Below are positions 8,412 to 20,730 of a stretch of DNA of 64,000 bases, one piece after another. This DNA comes from Methylobacillus rhizosphaerae (GTDB taxonomy: Bacteria; Pseudomonadota; Gammaproteobacteria; Burkholderiales; Methylophilaceae): contig NZ_FZOA01000007.1 in assembly GCF_900187985.1 (NCBI RefSeq), forward strand, positions 124,001 through 188,000. The letters run 5' to 3'. Position 1 is the stretch's first letter. Each line of letters starts with the position of its first letter. The notes beneath the pieces were generated by a model. The model was not told the origin of the DNA. It did no database searches and saw nothing but the letters and a program-made list of their open reading frames with translations. The position numbers and the translations under genes were made by a program.

Positions 8412-9737
8412 ATGTCCAGTTCATTATTGAAGACTTTGCGCCCCTGGTTAATCCTGTTTGTCATTTTGGCCGCAGTTGCCTACAGCCTATGGAAATACCT
8501 GCCATTGACACCTTCCGGTACTCAAGGTCCTCCGGGGATGCAGCAAGGTATGCCAGCAGGTGGTCCGGGTGCTGGGGCGCAACGACCATCCGGTGGGCCA
8601 CCTGGTGGTGGGCGAAGAGGCATGTTTGGAGAGAGCATGCTGGTCAATGTGGGAGAAGTGACAGAGTCACCGCTTTCCGTACAACTGGAGGCGGTAGGAA
8701 CCGTAACCTCGCTCAATACTGTCAATGTAACAGCGCGTGTGGATGGTCAACTGAGCAGGATATTGTTCACCGAGGGGCAGGAAGTCAAGCAAGGCGACAT
8801 ATTGGCAGAAATCGACCCTCGTCCTTATGAGGCTGCGTTCAAGCAGGCTGAAGGTACCGTGAGTCAATATCGCGCACAACTCAAAAACGCAGAAATTGAC
8901 CTGGCACGCTACCAGGAATTGCGTGATGAGGACTCTATCGCCATTCAGACATTGGATACACAGGCAGCGTTGGTACGCCAGTATCAGGGCAATCTGGATA
9001 ATGCACTGGGTCAGCTGGATGCTGCCAAGCTCAACCTCGAGTTTACCAAGGTTCGTGCACCTATCAGTGGTCGTGTCGGCTTACGCCAGGTAGACGTTGG
9101 CAACCAGGTGACTGCCAATGCCACTACCCCGATCACGGTGTTGACACAGACACGGCCTATCAGCGTGGTATTCAGTTTGCCGGAACAGCAACTTTCCACC
9201 GTGCGCCAGCAGCTCAAGCGCAATCCGGGAAAACTGGTAGTAGAGGCGCTGGATCGTCAACGCCAGGTGCGGCTTGCCACAGGTAAGGTGGCCAGTATCG
9301 ATAACCAGATTGATACCACTACCGGTACTTTCAAGCTGCGGGCGCAGTTTGATAATGCGGATGATGGACTCTACCCGAATCAATTCGTTAATGTGAAACT
9401 GCACGCAGCGGAAATGGGCAATGCCTTGCTGATTCCGAGCGGTGCATTGCAACGTGATGACCAGGGGACTTATGTCTACACCATCAATGCAGAGAAAGTG
9501 GTTGCCAAGCAACGTGTGACTGTCGGCATCAGCCAGGCGGAACAGGTGGAGATTCGCGAAGGCCTGAATGCTAACCAGCGTATCGTGATTGACGGCGTGG
9601 ACAGGTTGTCGGATGGTAGGGTGGTCCGCGTTGCCGGTGAGGATGATGTTGTGCCTGCTGCTGGCAGTCAGGTACCACGCAGGCCTGGCACTCGTAATGA
9701 AGGGCAGTCAGGGCAAAACAGAGGTCCGCGTTCATGA
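8412..9737 (+). CDS. mdtA: RND efflux periplasmic adaptor (MdtA/MuxA-type)
   Basis: A 441-residue membrane fusion protein linking an inner-membrane RND pump to an outer-membrane channel. It has an N-terminal hydrophobic anchor (about 9-28), then an unusual Pro/Gly-rich linker (residues 37-75, PP/GG repeats), a lipoyl/barrel-sandwich region ([20 protein letters not shown] followed by coiled-coil hairpin) and beta-barrel and membrane-proximal domains. It is the first gene of a four-gene operon and overlaps the first RND gene by ATGA. The organisation adaptor-RND-RND-channel is that of mdtABC or muxABC-opmB. Substrates cannot be predicted. Confidence 0.88.
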   Translation: MSSSLLKTLRPWLILFVILAAVAYSLWKYLPLTPSGTQGPPGMQQGMPAGGPGAGAQRPSGGPPGGGRRGMFGESMLVNVGEVTESPLSVQLEAVGTVTSLNTVNVTARVDGQLSRILFTEGQEVKQGDILAEIDPRPYEAAFKQAEGTVSQYRAQLKNAEIDLARYQELRDEDSIAIQTLDTQAALVRQYQGNLDNALGQLDAAKLNLEFTKVRAPISGRVGLRQVDVGNQVTANATTPITVLTQTRPISVVFSLPEQQLSTVRQQLKRNPGKLVVEALDRQRQVRLATGKVASIDNQIDTTTGTFKLRAQFDNADDGLYPNQFVNVKLHAAEMGNALLIPSGALQRDDQGTYVYTINAEKVVAKQRVTVGISQAEQVEIREGLNANQRIVIDGVDRLSDGRVVRVAGEDDVVPAAGSQVPRRPGTRNEGQSGQNRGPRS

Positions 9738-12700
9738 ATCCCTCCCGGATCTTTATTGAAAGGCCGGTAGCCACTACTCTCTTGATGTTTGCCCTGTTGA
9801 TTTCAGGGATACTGGCTTATCGCATGCTGCCAGTGGCATCGCTGCCGGAAGTGGAATATCCGACTATCCAGGTCAAGACACTGTATCCTGGCGCCAGCCC
9901 TGAGGTGATCAACTCCATGATTACAGCACCGCTGGAAAGTCAGCTGGGCAGGATCGCAGGGTTGGATGAAATGTCCTCTAGTAGTGCAGGCGGTGCCTCG
10001 GTGGTGACCTTGCGCTTCGGCCTGGATACCAGTCTGGGCATTGCTGAACAGGGTGTGCAGGCTGCCATTAATACAGCTTCTAACCTGCTGCCCAGTGATT
10101 TGCCCAGCCAACCTGTTTATAGCAAAGTGAACCCGGCTGATGTTCCCATCCTGACCCTGGCGGTCACCTCTACTTCCCTAACCCTGCCCAAGGTTCAGGA
10201 CCTGGTGGATACGCGCCTGGCGCAGAAGATTTCCCAGATTTCCGGCGTCGGCATGGTCAGTCTCAGTGGCGGGCAGCGGCCTGCCGTACGCGTCAGTGCC
10301 AATTCCACAGCACTTGCCTCCTATGGCATGAGTATGGAAACCATACGTAGCGTGATTTCCAGCAATAACCTGAATGGTTCCAAGGGAAGCTTCAATGGCG
10401 CTAAGCGTTCCACCACCATCGATGCCAACGACCAGATGCGCAGTGCGGATGAATACAGCAACCTGATCCTGAGTTATCAGAATGGTGCCCCGGTTCGCCT
10501 CAAGGATGTCGCCAAGGCTTATGATGGCGCAGAAAATGAATTCCTGGCTGCATGGGCGGATGACAGTCCGGCCGTCATTGTCAATATCCAGCGTCAGCCA
10601 GGTGCCAATGTAATTGACGTGGTTGAGCGTATACGCGCCATGTTGCCTGACCTGAAGGAAAGCCTGCCGGAGAATGTGCAGGTATCCATACTCAGCGATC
10701 GTAGCCAGACCATACAGGCGTCTGTCAAGGATACCCAGTTTGAGTTACTGCTTGCCGTGTCCCTGGTGGTGCTTGTCACCTTCCTGTTCCTGCAGGATGG
10801 CCGCGCGACCCTGATTCCTTCCATTGCTGTCCCCCTGTCCTTGATTGGTACTTTTGGTGTCATGTATCTGGCCGGGTTTTCCATCAATAACCTGACGTTG
10901 ATGGCATTAACCATTGCCACCGGTTTCGTGATCGATGACGCCATTGTCATGCTGGAAAACATCGAGCGCTATATTGAACAGGGTGATCATTCTCTGCAGG
11001 CAGCACTGAAGGGCTCCAAGCAGATTAGTTTTACCATTATCTCACTGACGATTTCACTGGTGGCTGTGCTGATTCCGTTGCTGTTCATGAGTGATATTGC
11101 CGGACGCCTATTCCGCGAGTTTGCGTTGACCCTGTCCATTGCCATTCTGGTATCCATGCTGATTTCGCTGACCCTGACACCCATGCTGTGCGCACTATGG
11201 TTGAAGCATGTGCCGCAAGGAGAAAAGGGCAGGTTTGCACAAGCTGGCGCTCGTATGATGGATGGTCTGATTGGGCGTTACGGACAGGCCTTGAAATGGG
11301 TGCTTAGACATCAGGCGCTGACGTTGATGATTGCAATCATTACCCTGCTGATCACGGTATGGTTCTACCTGTTCCTACCCAAGGGATTCTTCCCTTCCCA
11401 GGATACCGGACTGATCCAGGGGGTGAGTGAAGCACCGCAATCTGTGTCGTTTGCCGCCATGTCGAAAAAACAGGAGGCGCTGGCCAGAATCATCAAACGT
11501 GACCCGGCGGTGGAAAGTGTATCCTCCTATATCGGGGTGGATGGTACCAATGAGGCCCTTAATACCGGGCGGCTGTTGATTAACCTGAAGCCGCACGCGG
11601 AGCGTGATGTGACTGCGAATGAGGTGATTGTCCGCTTGAAGCAGGCGACAGCTCATATCCATGATTTCAAGCTATATCTGCAACCAGTCCAGGATCTGAC
11701 AATAGAAGACAGGACCAGCCGTACCCAATACCGCTTCCTGTTGACCGATCCGGAAATTGAGGTGCTGAAATCTTCCATGCCCCGTGTGCTGGAAAAACTG
11801 CGCCAATTACCGCAAATTATAGATGTGGCAAGCGATTTGCAGGATCAGGGCTTGCAGACTTATCTGGTGATAGACCGGGATAATGCCACGCGCTTGGGTG
11901 TGACGGTTTCCAATATCAATGCGGTGCTCTATAACGCATTTGGCCAGCGCCTGATTTCCACTATCTACACCCAGGCCAGCCAGTATCGCGTTGTCCTGGA
12001 AGTGCCGCCAAATTACCGTAGCGGTCCGGAAGCCCTGTCAAACTTGTATGTGCCGGGAAGCAGTGTCGATAGCAGTGGCAATACGGTATCCACACAGATT
12101 CCCCTGACTTCGCTGGTCCGGGTGGAAGAGCGCAATACACTGCTGACGATCAATCATATTGATCAGTTCCCGGCAGCAACTGTCTCGTTCAACCTTGCCG
12201 ATAAAGTGGCACTGGGAGATGCGGTTGATGCGATTCGCGCTGCGGTGGCGGAACTTGAATTGCCAGGTAGTGTACAGACCCGTTTCCAGGGGGCTGCCCT
12301 GGCATTTGAGGCATCACTGTCCAATACCCTGTACCTGGTACTGGCAGCGTTGCTTTGCATGTATATCGTGCTGGGTATTCTTTATGAGAGTTTCATCCAT
12401 CCGATCACTATCCTGTCCACCTTGCCATCGGCAACTGTCGGAGCCATGTTTGCGCTCTGGATTTATGGCCATGAAATAGGCATGGTGGCCATTATCGGCA
12501 TCATTCTCCTGATCGGTATTGTCAAAAAGAATGCCATTATGATGATCGATTTTGCGTTGGCTGCCGAGCGTGAGCAGGGGCTGAAGCCGGTGGATGCCAT
12601 TTACCAGGCTTGCCTGTTGCGTTTCCGCCCTATCCTCATGACGACCATGGCTGCGCTGTTTGGTGCCTTGCCTCTGATGTTTGCAAGTGGGGCCGGAGCC

Positions 12701-12865
12701 GAATTGCGCCAGCCACTGGGTATCACCATGGTGGGAGGGCTGCTGCTTTCACAATTGCTGACCATTTTCACCACCCCGGTGATCTACCTGATGTTTGATC
12801 GCCTGGCGAATTATCGTGCCAAGGCAGGAAAACCTGGCAGCAAGACAGACGGAGAGCTGGCGTGA
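9734..12865 (+). CDS. mdtB: RND efflux pump subunit, MdtB/MuxB-like
   Basis: A 1043-residue HAE1-family inner-membrane transporter with the usual duplicated six-plus-six transmembrane plan and two large periplasmic loops. The proton-relay residues are present: the Asp-Asp pair in [18 protein letters not shown] (TM4) and the Lys in [14 protein letters not shown] (TM10). In MdtABC-type systems two different RND proteins form one heterotrimer. The following RND gene is a divergent paralogue, not a recent duplicate. It starts inside the mdtA stop codon (ATGA). A start 19 nt beyond its own stop serves the next pump gene. Confidence 0.9.
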   Translation: MNPSRIFIERPVATTLLMFALLISGILAYRMLPVASLPEVEYPTIQVKTLYPGASPEVINSMITAPLESQLGRIAGLDEMSSSSAGGASVVTLRFGLDTSLGIAEQGVQAAINTASNLLPSDLPSQPVYSKVNPADVPILTLAVTSTSLTLPKVQDLVDTRLAQKISQISGVGMVSLSGGQRPAVRVSANSTALASYGMSMETIRSVISSNNLNGSKGSFNGAKRSTTIDANDQMRSADEYSNLILSYQNGAPVRLKDVAKAYDGAENEFLAAWADDSPAVIVNIQRQPGANVIDVVERIRAMLPDLKESLPENVQVSILSDRSQTIQASVKDTQFELLLAVSLVVLVTFLFLQDGRATLIPSIAVPLSLIGTFGVMYLAGFSINNLTLMALTIATGFVIDDAIVMLENIERYIEQGDHSLQAALKGSKQISFTIISLTISLVAVLIPLLFMSDIAGRLFREFALTLSIAILVSMLISLTLTPMLCALWLKHVPQGEKGRFAQAGARMMDGLIGRYGQALKWVLRHQALTLMIAIITLLITVWFYLFLPKGFFPSQDTGLIQGVSEAPQSVSFAAMSKKQEALARIIKRDPAVESVSSYIGVDGTNEALNTGRLLINLKPHAERDVTANEVIVRLKQATAHIHDFKLYLQPVQDLTIEDRTSRTQYRFLLTDPEIEVLKSSMPRVLEKLRQLPQIIDVASDLQDQGLQTYLVIDRDNATRLGVTVSNINAVLYNAFGQRLISTIYTQASQYRVVLEVPPNYRSGPEALSNLYVPGSSVDSSGNTVSTQIPLTSLVRVEERNTLLTINHIDQFPAATVSFNLADKVALGDAVDAIRAAVAELELPGSVQTRFQGAALAFEASLSNTLYLVLAALLCMYIVLGILYESFIHPITILSTLPSATVGAMFALWIYGHEIGMVAIIGIILLIGIVKKNAIMMIDFALAAEREQGLKPVDAIYQACLLRFRPILMTTMAALFGALPLMFASGAGAELRQPLGITMVGGLLLSQLLTIFTTPVIYLMFDRLANYRAKAGKPGSKTDGELA

Positions 12866-12884
12866 TGCAGGCAGGAGAAATGGC

Positions 12885-15800
12885 ATGAAGCGCTCCCTGT
12901 CCTGGTCGCAGCTCAAGGATAATGAACGAGGGCTATCCTCGCTGTTCATCCTGAGGCCTGTCATGACCTGGCTGTTGTCCCTGGCCATGCTATGTGCCGG
13001 CTGGTTGGCATTCGGCTTGCTGCCGGTGGCGCCGCTGCCGCAAGTGGATTTCCCTACCATACAGGTAAGTGCCTCACTAGCGGGGGCGAGCCCGGAAACC
13101 ATGGCCTCTTCCGTTGCTACTCCTCTTGAGCGCAGCCTGGGGCGTATCTCCGGGATCAGCGAGATGACGTCCTCGAGTTCGCAGGGCAGTACATCGATCA
13201 CCTTGCAGTTTGATCTTGGTAAAGATATTGATGTTGCTGCACGAGAAGTGCAGGCGGCAATCAATGCTGCAGCCAGTATGCTGCCCAGCGGCATGCCCAG
13301 CCGTCCCAGCTATCGCAAGCTGAATCCTTCGGATATGCCTAGCCTGGTGTTCACCATGACCTCCAAGAGCAAGAGCATGGGGGAACTGTATGACCTGGCA
13401 TCCAATATGGTGTCGCGCAAGATCTCACAGGTGAAGGGTGTGAGTCAGGTGACAGTGGCGGGAAGTGCCTTGCCGGCAGTCCGCGTGGATATCAATCCGG
13501 ATGCGTTGGTACAGCAAGGGCTTGCCCTGGATGATGTGCGTACTGTGATCAGTGCTGCCAATGGCAATGGACCCAAGGGATATCTGCAGAATGACGAGTA
13601 CAGTTGGCAGATAGATGTAAATGACAGGCTGTTGCGGGCCAAGGATTACCGTTCCCTCATTATTGCCAATAATAATGGGGCAGTGACCCGGCTCAGCGAT
13701 GTTGCCAATGTATACGACTCGGTGGAAGACATCCGCAACGTAGGATTCCATAATAACCAGCGTGCCATCCTCTTGATGGTGAGCCGTGAATCTGGTGCCA
13801 ATATCATTGACATGATAGAACGTATCCGGCTCGAGCTGCCCAGCATCCAGAGCAGCCTGGGTGACGAGATCAATCTGACAGTGGTGGAGGACAGAAGTCC
13901 CAATATCCGTGGTTCGCTGCATGAGGCCGAATTGACACTGGTGATAGCAGTGGCGCTGGTGATTCTTGTTGTCTTCATGTTCCTTCGAAATGGCCGGGCC
14001 ACCCTGATTCCCGCACTTGCGGTGCCAGTATCGCTGGTGGCTACATTCGCTGTCATGGAATTATGCGGATATTCGTTGAACAACCTGACCCTGATGGCAT
14101 TGATTATCTGCACGGGCTTCGTGGTGGATGATGCCATTGTGGTGGTTGAGCATATCAGCAAGCGGATCGAGCAAGGTGAGCCTCCCTTGAAGGCCGCACT
14201 GCGCGGTGCCAAGGAAGTTGGATTTACCGTGGTCTCCATGAGTATTTCACTGGTGGCTGTCTTTATTCCGCTGTTGTTCATGGGCGATATTACGGGCCGC
14301 CTGTTCCGTGAGTTTGCCGTAACCTTGTCGGTCGCTATTCTGATTTCGTTGTTTGTCTCCCTGACATTGACTCCCATGCTCTGTGCCTACCTGCTGAAGC
14401 GCAAGGATGCAGCGGCAGTGGAGGGTCATGGCGGGAAAGAAACGGGTCGGGGATTTTTCCAGCGTGTACAGCATGGATACGGCAGGAGCCTGGGTTGGGT
14501 GCTGGATCATTCGGGCCTGATGCTGGTGGTCTTGTTGTTTACCGTTGCGATCAATGTTTACCTGTATATCGCCATTCCCAAAGGCATGTTCCCGGATCAG
14601 GATACTGGACGTTTATTCGGTAATGCCCGGGCCGATCAGGGAGTATCGTTTACTGAGTTGCAGAAAAAGCTGGAAGCTTTCCGCAGTATATTGCTGACAG
14701 ACCCGGCCGTAGATCAGGTGATGGGCATGTCGGGAGGCGGCCGGGGGGCAGGAGCTTCCGGCAACTCCGGTAATTTCATCATTATTCTCAAGGATATTCG
14801 TCAGCGCGAATCCGCGGGTACCATTATTGACCGTTTGCGGCCCAAGCTGGCGCAAGTGCCTGGAGCATCCATTTTTCTTGTCAATATGCAGGATCTGCGC
14901 ATTGGAGGCCGTTCCAGCGATTCCAGTTATCAGATGACCTTGAAAAGCGATGATGTCAAGGATTTGCGTACCTGGGAAACCAAAGTGCTGGATACCTTGC
15001 AAAATATGCCGGAGATTATCGATGTCAGTGGTGGCGGTCGTAGTCGTTCTGTACAGGTTTATCTCAATATAGACCGCGATGCCGCCCGGCGCCTGGGTGT
15101 CGACGTGGACATGGTGATTGCGTTGCTGAATAACTCTTATGCGCAACGTCAGATTTCCACTATTTATCAGGAACAAAATCAGTACCGGGTGGTGATGGGA
15201 GTTGCCGATCAGTATATGCAGAGTCCGGACATACTTTCCAGCTTGTATGTGGTGACTACCGGCGGCGCACGTGTGCCTTTATCCAACCTTGTGACGTTGG
15301 GTTACAACTCAGCTCCGGCCACAGTGCATCATGAAGGACAATTTGCTTCCATTACCTATTCATTCAATCTGCCTGTAGGCGGTAATCTTGAGAATGCCAA
15401 GCAGCAGATCAGGAATGCACTGGCAACACTCAAAATGCCGCTCAATGTGCAGGCTACGTTCTCCGGAACGGCCAGCGCACAAAGCAAGGTGTTGCAACAG
15501 ATGCCATGGTTGATCCTGGCTGCGTTGGTCGCGGTGTATATCGTATTGGGCATGCTATATGAAAGCTATGTCCATCCGCTTACCATCCTGTCCACTTTGC
15601 CATCGGCTGGGGTGGGTGCCTTGCTGGCACTGATCCTGTTTGATACGCCGCTGACACTGATTGCCTTGATCGGCATTATTTTGCTGATCGGGATTGTGAA
15701 GAAAAATGCCATTCTCATGATTGATTTTGCCTTGATTGCTGAGCGCGAGCAGGGGTTGAAGCCGCGGGAGGCCATCATGGAGGCATGCCATCAACGCTTA

Positions 15801-16040
15801 CGCCCTATCCTTATGACCACCATGGCTGCCTTGCTGGGCGCCTTGCCATTGATATTTGGCACTGATGGTGATGCGCCCCTGCGCAGGCCCCTGGGTATCG
15901 CAATCGTTGGTGGATTGCTGCTCAGCCAGTTATTGACGCTTTATACCACCCCGGTGATTTATCTTTATCTTGACCGTTTGCGCTTGTGGGTTCTCAACCG
16001 GCGTAAACCTCAAGGCGTAATGTTGGAGAAAATGGAATGA
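12885..16040 (+). CDS. mdtC: RND efflux pump subunit, MdtC/MuxC-like
   Basis: A 1051-residue second RND protein. It keeps TGFVVDDAIVVVEHISKR in TM4 and [15 protein letters not shown] in TM10, so both pumps retain complete proton-relay residues. The chosen ATG at 12885 has AGGAGA at 12873-12878; the open frame extends 30 codons upstream into mdtB, but that segment is not membrane-protein-like and lacks a ribosome-binding site. A soluble insertion after TM6 is rich in Gly and Ala. The 3' end overlaps the outer-membrane channel gene by ATGA, so all four products should be made in step. Confidence 0.9.
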   Translation: MKRSLSWSQLKDNERGLSSLFILRPVMTWLLSLAMLCAGWLAFGLLPVAPLPQVDFPTIQVSASLAGASPETMASSVATPLERSLGRISGISEMTSSSSQGSTSITLQFDLGKDIDVAAREVQAAINAAASMLPSGMPSRPSYRKLNPSDMPSLVFTMTSKSKSMGELYDLASNMVSRKISQVKGVSQVTVAGSALPAVRVDINPDALVQQGLALDDVRTVISAANGNGPKGYLQNDEYSWQIDVNDRLLRAKDYRSLIIANNNGAVTRLSDVANVYDSVEDIRNVGFHNNQRAILLMVSRESGANIIDMIERIRLELPSIQSSLGDEINLTVVEDRSPNIRGSLHEAELTLVIAVALVILVVFMFLRNGRATLIPALAVPVSLVATFAVMELCGYSLNNLTLMALIICTGFVVDDAIVVVEHISKRIEQGEPPLKAALRGAKEVGFTVVSMSISLVAVFIPLLFMGDITGRLFREFAVTLSVAILISLFVSLTLTPMLCAYLLKRKDAAAVEGHGGKETGRGFFQRVQHGYGRSLGWVLDHSGLMLVVLLFTVAINVYLYIAIPKGMFPDQDTGRLFGNARADQGVSFTELQKKLEAFRSILLTDPAVDQVMGMSGGGRGAGASGNSGNFIIILKDIRQRESAGTIIDRLRPKLAQVPGASIFLVNMQDLRIGGRSSDSSYQMTLKSDDVKDLRTWETKVLDTLQNMPEIIDVSGGGRSRSVQVYLNIDRDAARRLGVDVDMVIALLNNSYAQRQISTIYQEQNQYRVVMGVADQYMQSPDILSSLYVVTTGGARVPLSNLVTLGYNSAPATVHHEGQFASITYSFNLPVGGNLENAKQQIRNALATLKMPLNVQATFSGTASAQSKVLQQMPWLILAALVAVYIVLGMLYESYVHPLTILSTLPSAGVGALLALILFDTPLTLIALIGIILLIGIVKKNAILMIDFALIAEREQGLKPREAIMEACHQRLRPILMTTMAALLGALPLIFGTDGDAPLRRPLGIAIVGGLLLSQLLTLYTTPVIYLYLDRLRLWVLNRRKPQGVMLEKME

Positions 16041-17464
16041 GTACCTCTGTCAGGCTCGGTGTCATCAGCTTGTCGATCCTGCTGTCTGCATGCATGGTGG
16101 GGCCGGACTATCATCGACCGGAATTAACCACGCCTGTTGCATTCAAGCATGTGGAAGGATGGAGTTTTGCCACTCCTGCGGATGAGGATACCAAGGGCGA
16201 GTGGTGGCGACGTTATCATGACGTTGAGTTAAACCAGTTGGTGGAAAAGCTCAACCAGGGCAACCAGACCGTTGCGCAATACGAAGCACAGTATCGCCAG
16301 GCATTTGCCCTCGCCCAGAGTTCGCGCGGTGCCTTGTGGCCGCAATTGACCACGAGTGCCGGCAAGACACGGGCAGGGCAGGGAACAGGCAGCTCGACTT
16401 CCAGCCAGGCAGTACAGACCAGTGGTATCCGCACTACTTACACTGCGACCTTGAACGCTAGTTGGGAGCTGGATATCTGGGGGCGATTGCGTCGCACCCT
16501 TGAAGCCAACCAGGCCAGTGCTGATGCCAGCGCCGCAACGTTGGCGGCCATGCGTCTCAGTATGCAGTCCGAGTTGGTGCAGAATTATCTGCAGATTCGC
16601 GTCATGGATCAGCAAAAGCGCCTGCTCAGCGAAACAGTGGATACCTACAAGCGGGTGATACAGCTGACAGAAAGCCAGTACAAGCGCGGGATTGTGGCCA
16701 GCGCCGATGTGGCTGCTGCCACTACACAATTGAAAAATGCCGAGGCTGAACTGGTAGACCTGGTATGGCAACGTGCCCAGCTGGAGAATGCGATTGCGGT
16801 GTTGATAGGTGAAGCACCAGCCAACTTCAGCCTGGCAGAAACCGAAGCAGTGCCACAATTGCCGGAAATTCCTGTTTCTGTGCCCAGCCAATTGCTTGAG
16901 CGGAGGCCGGATGTCGCGGCAGCAGAGCGCTCGGTCATGTCTGCCAATGCTAGTATCGGTGTGGCCAAGGCAGCGTACTATCCAAGCTTGTCACTGTCAG
17001 CCAGTGGTGGCTACAGAAGCAGTACTTTCAATGACTGGATTACCATGCCGAACCGGTACTGGTCCGTAGGTCCCCAACTGGCGATGACCCTGTTTGATGG
17101 ATTCCAGACCAAATACGGTGTGAAGCAATCAGAAGCGAGCTATGACGCTTCAGTGGCCTCATATCGCCAGACCGTGCTGACCGCATTCCGCGAAGTAGAG
17201 GATTATCTGGTGGCATTGCACACACTGGGAGATGAGTCCGTGTTGCGTGAACAGGCACTGGCAGCCGCCAAGCAGTCGCTCAAGCAATATACCAATCAAT
17301 ACCGTGTTGGCCTGATTGGCTTCCTGGATGTCGTGACAGCCCAGACTACAGCATTGAGTGCTGAACGTACCTTGTTGACATTGCAGCAAAGCCGTCTGAT
17401 CAACAGTGTCCAACTGATCGCAGCACTTGGCGGCGGTTGGGAAGGGCTGTCGGTACAGGATTAG
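16037..17464 (+). CDS. Outer-membrane efflux lipoprotein, NodT/OprM family
   Basis: A 475-residue outer-membrane factor of the TolC superfamily. The N-terminus is a lipoprotein signal ending in L-S-A-C (Cys19), followed by MVGPDY-R-P, the conserved opening of OprM/NodT channels. The two repeated coiled-coil halves are visible as A/Q/L-rich helices with RRPDVAAAER in the middle. It is translationally coupled to mdtC. This completes a self-contained tripartite pump equivalent to MuxABC-OpmB of Pseudomonas, in which the channel gene also follows the two RND genes. Confidence 0.9.
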   Translation: MSTSVRLGVISLSILLSACMVGPDYHRPELTTPVAFKHVEGWSFATPADEDTKGEWWRRYHDVELNQLVEKLNQGNQTVAQYEAQYRQAFALAQSSRGALWPQLTTSAGKTRAGQGTGSSTSSQAVQTSGIRTTYTATLNASWELDIWGRLRRTLEANQASADASAATLAAMRLSMQSELVQNYLQIRVMDQQKRLLSETVDTYKRVIQLTESQYKRGIVASADVAAATTQLKNAEAELVDLVWQRAQLENAIAVLIGEAPANFSLAETEAVPQLPEIPVSVPSQLLERRPDVAAAERSVMSANASIGVAKAAYYPSLSLSASGGYRSSTFNDWITMPNRYWSVGPQLAMTLFDGFQTKYGVKQSEASYDASVASYRQTVLTAFREVEDYLVALHTLGDESVLREQALAAAKQSLKQYTNQYRVGLIGFLDVVTAQTTALSAERTLLTLQQSRLINSVQLIAALGGGWEGLSVQD

Positions 17465-17526
17465 TACGGGGTGTTCTGCCTCCGGCAGGCTGTGCTGTAC
17501 CTGGATGATGCCCGGCCTGCTAATAA

Positions 17527-17569
17527 CTGATAGCTGACATCAGGATTGACAGTTCTGACAACGTTATCA
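17527..17569. promoter_or_regulatory. Two inverted repeats around a TTGACA upstream of the esterase gene
   Basis: CTGAT (17527-17531) pairs with ATCAG (17539-17543), then TTGACA lies at 17546-17551, then the near-palindrome TGACAACGTTATCA (17556-17569). No good -10 is spaced 16-18 nt from the TTGACA. The pattern may be regulatory but no regulator gene is adjacent. Confidence 0.3.
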
Positions 17570-17645
17570 GGCATAGACTGACAGACGAAACCTTCGCTGG
17601 CCAGCATACTCAGGATTCACTACCAACCTGCATGGGAGACGTATT

Positions 17646-18641
17646 GTGAACATCCTTGATCCGATTATGCATACTTGGAACCCGGCAACAGACAAATACA
17701 GTGGTATGGAGCCGAAAACCAGGGCGTTCCTGGAAGAGCTCGCAGCATCAGACGGTAAGCCGGTAGAAACCCTGGGGGCTGAGGAAGCCAGGAAAACGCT
17801 GAGTGATCTGCAAGGTAGTGTAGAGGTTGAACTGGGTAATGTGACAACTGAAAGCCGGGAAATAGCGACCGAAGGTCACTCCATTCATCTGATGGTGGTC
17901 AAGCCTGCAGACATTGCGGTTGATCCGCCTGTCATCATGTTCTTCCATGGCGGCGGCTGGGTACTGGGGGATTTTCCGACCCATCAGCGCCTGGTGCATG
18001 ATCTCTGTATCATGTCCAACTGTGCCGTGGTCTTTGTGGATTACGCGCGCGCACCGGAAGTGCAGTATCCCGCCGCATTGATTGAGTGTTATCTGGCGAC
18101 CAAGTGGGTGGCACAGCATGGAAGTGACATTGGAGTGGATGGGTCCAGGCTTGTGGTTGCCGGTAATAGCGCGGGTGGCAATGTGGCAACCGTGGTGTGC
18201 CTGATGGCCAAGGAGAAGCGAGAACCCTTGATACGTCATCAGACCCTGTTCTGGCCTGTTGCCGATGCTTCTTTTGATACTGGTTCCTATGCCGATTATG
18301 CAGACGGATATTTTCTCACCCGCAACATGATGAAATGGTTTTGGGATTCCTATCTGGATGATCAAGAGGCACGGCGCGAGATATATGCATCTCCTGTCCG
18401 GGCAACACTGGAGCAATTGAGTGATTTGCCGCCCGCACTGATCCAGACTGCGGAATTCGATGTGTTGCGCGATGAGGGAGAAGCATATGCCCATCGCTTG
18501 AGCGACGCAGGCGTCACTGTCATGTGCTCACGTTATTTGGGTGTTATCCATGATTTTGGTTTGCTGAATCCCTTGGCCCGGACGCCGCAAGTGCATGCAG
18601 CCATCCTGCAGGCAGCTGGAGAAATCCGCAAATACATCTGA
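17646..18641 (+). CDS. Alpha/beta hydrolase, HSL-type (acetyl)esterase
   Basis: A 331-residue member of the hormone-sensitive-lipase esterase family. The oxyanion-hole motif HGGGW (about residues 103-107) and the nucleophile elbow GNSAGG are clear; a C-terminal D-V-L-R-D-E-G-E-A-Y and later V-I-H-D-F-G supply the probable catalytic Asp and His. There is no signal peptide, so it is probably cytosolic. The start is GTG at 17646 with GGAG at 17635-17638. It is flanked by 181 nt upstream and the leu leader promoter downstream, so it is likely monocistronic. The natural substrate is unknown; small acyl esters are usual for the family. Confidence 0.87.
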   Translation: MNILDPIMHTWNPATDKYSGMEPKTRAFLEELAASDGKPVETLGAEEARKTLSDLQGSVEVELGNVTTESREIATEGHSIHLMVVKPADIAVDPPVIMFFHGGGWVLGDFPTHQRLVHDLCIMSNCAVVFVDYARAPEVQYPAALIECYLATKWVAQHGSDIGVDGSRLVVAGNSAGGNVATVVCLMAKEKREPLIRHQTLFWPVADASFDTGSYADYADGYFLTRNMMKWFWDSYLDDQEARREIYASPVRATLEQLSDLPPALIQTAEFDVLRDEGEAYAHRLSDAGVTVMCSRYLGVIHDFGLLNPLARTPQVHAAILQAAGEIRKYI

Positions 18642-18666
18642 TGGAAGCCTTGCTGGATGCCAAGGT

Positions 18667-18695
18667 TTGACACGGATAATACCTGTGTTTATGAT
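18667..18695 (+). promoter_or_regulatory. Sigma-70 promoter for leu leader and leuA
   Basis: TTGACA (18667-18672), a 17-nt spacer and TATGAT (18690-18695) give a near-consensus promoter. Transcription would begin around 18702, about 18 nt before the leader-peptide ATG. Confidence 0.75.
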
Positions 18696-18719
18696 GACGG
18701 CATTATGTGCATTCAGCAA

Positions 18720-18782
18720 ATGACATTCCTGCTACTCCCTCAGGCCGTTCTGGGCCTGCTGCTGCGCCTCGCGCGCATCTAA
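18720..18782 (+). CDS. leuL: leu operon leader peptide (attenuator peptide)
   Basis: A 20-residue reading frame, MTFLLLPQAVLGLLLRLARI, lies between a strong promoter and leuA. Eight of its 20 residues are Leu, in two runs of three (CTG CTA CTC and CTG CTG CTG), the signature of a leucine attenuator peptide. An in-frame ATG at 18705 would add five residues (MCIQQ) but lies almost at the predicted transcription start. The ribosome-binding site is weak. Stalling at leucine codons under leucine shortage would alter folding of the downstream leader. It is not similar in sequence to enterobacterial LeuL; the call rests on composition and position. Confidence 0.75.
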   Translation: MTFLLLPQAVLGLLLRLARI

Positions 18783-18963
18783 CCTTATCTCCTCCTGTCG
18801 ATGTTATATCCTCGTTCCTGATAGTCAGGGGCAGGGTGCTTGTATCCATTTTCCGGAAACCTCTCACGATGTATAGAAAACCATGTTTTTTCAGACAATT
18901 CCGACTGCCAAGCGGTTGTCAGGCCTTGCATGAACGCGGCAGCCTGCCAGCCCCTGATGCCGC
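18741..18963 (+). promoter_or_regulatory. Putative leuA attenuator RNA structures
   Basis: CAGGCC/GGCCTG (18741-18746 with 18753-18758) forms a hairpin inside the leader codons; a second CAGGCC at 18920-18925 could compete for the same GGCCTG. CCTGA/TCAGG (18817-18829) competes with an 8-bp long-range pairing TCAGGGGC (18825-18832) with GCCCCTGA (18950-18957). GCGGCA/TGCCGC (18936-18963) ends 27 nt before the leuA ATG. No GC hairpin with a following T run is seen, so the termination step is unclear; the control could act on translation or through Rho. Confidence 0.4.
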
Positions 18964-18972
18964 ATGAACTGA

Positions 18973-20676
<1,704 letters not shown>

Positions 20677-20700
20677 TGGTGGAGCAGAGTTCAACCTGAA

Positions 20701-20730
20701 CCCCACAAGCCCGGGCTTGTGGGGTTTTTT
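20701..20730 (+). terminator. Rho-independent terminator after leuA
   Basis: A perfect inverted repeat, CCCCACAAGC-CCGG-GCTTGTGGGG (20701-20724), followed by six T residues. It overlaps the stop codon of the convergent transporter gene by two bases. Confidence 0.93.

Noticed and set aside
12795-12884. Longer N-terminus for the second RND pump starting inside mdtB
   Set aside because: The added 30 residues are charged and overlap the MdtB C-terminus; a good AGGAGA precedes the ATG at 12885.
18707-18967. An 86-codon frame upstream of leuA in a different frame from the leader peptide
   Set aside because: Its product is low-complexity and unlike any protein; the Leu-rich short frame next to the promoter explains the region better.
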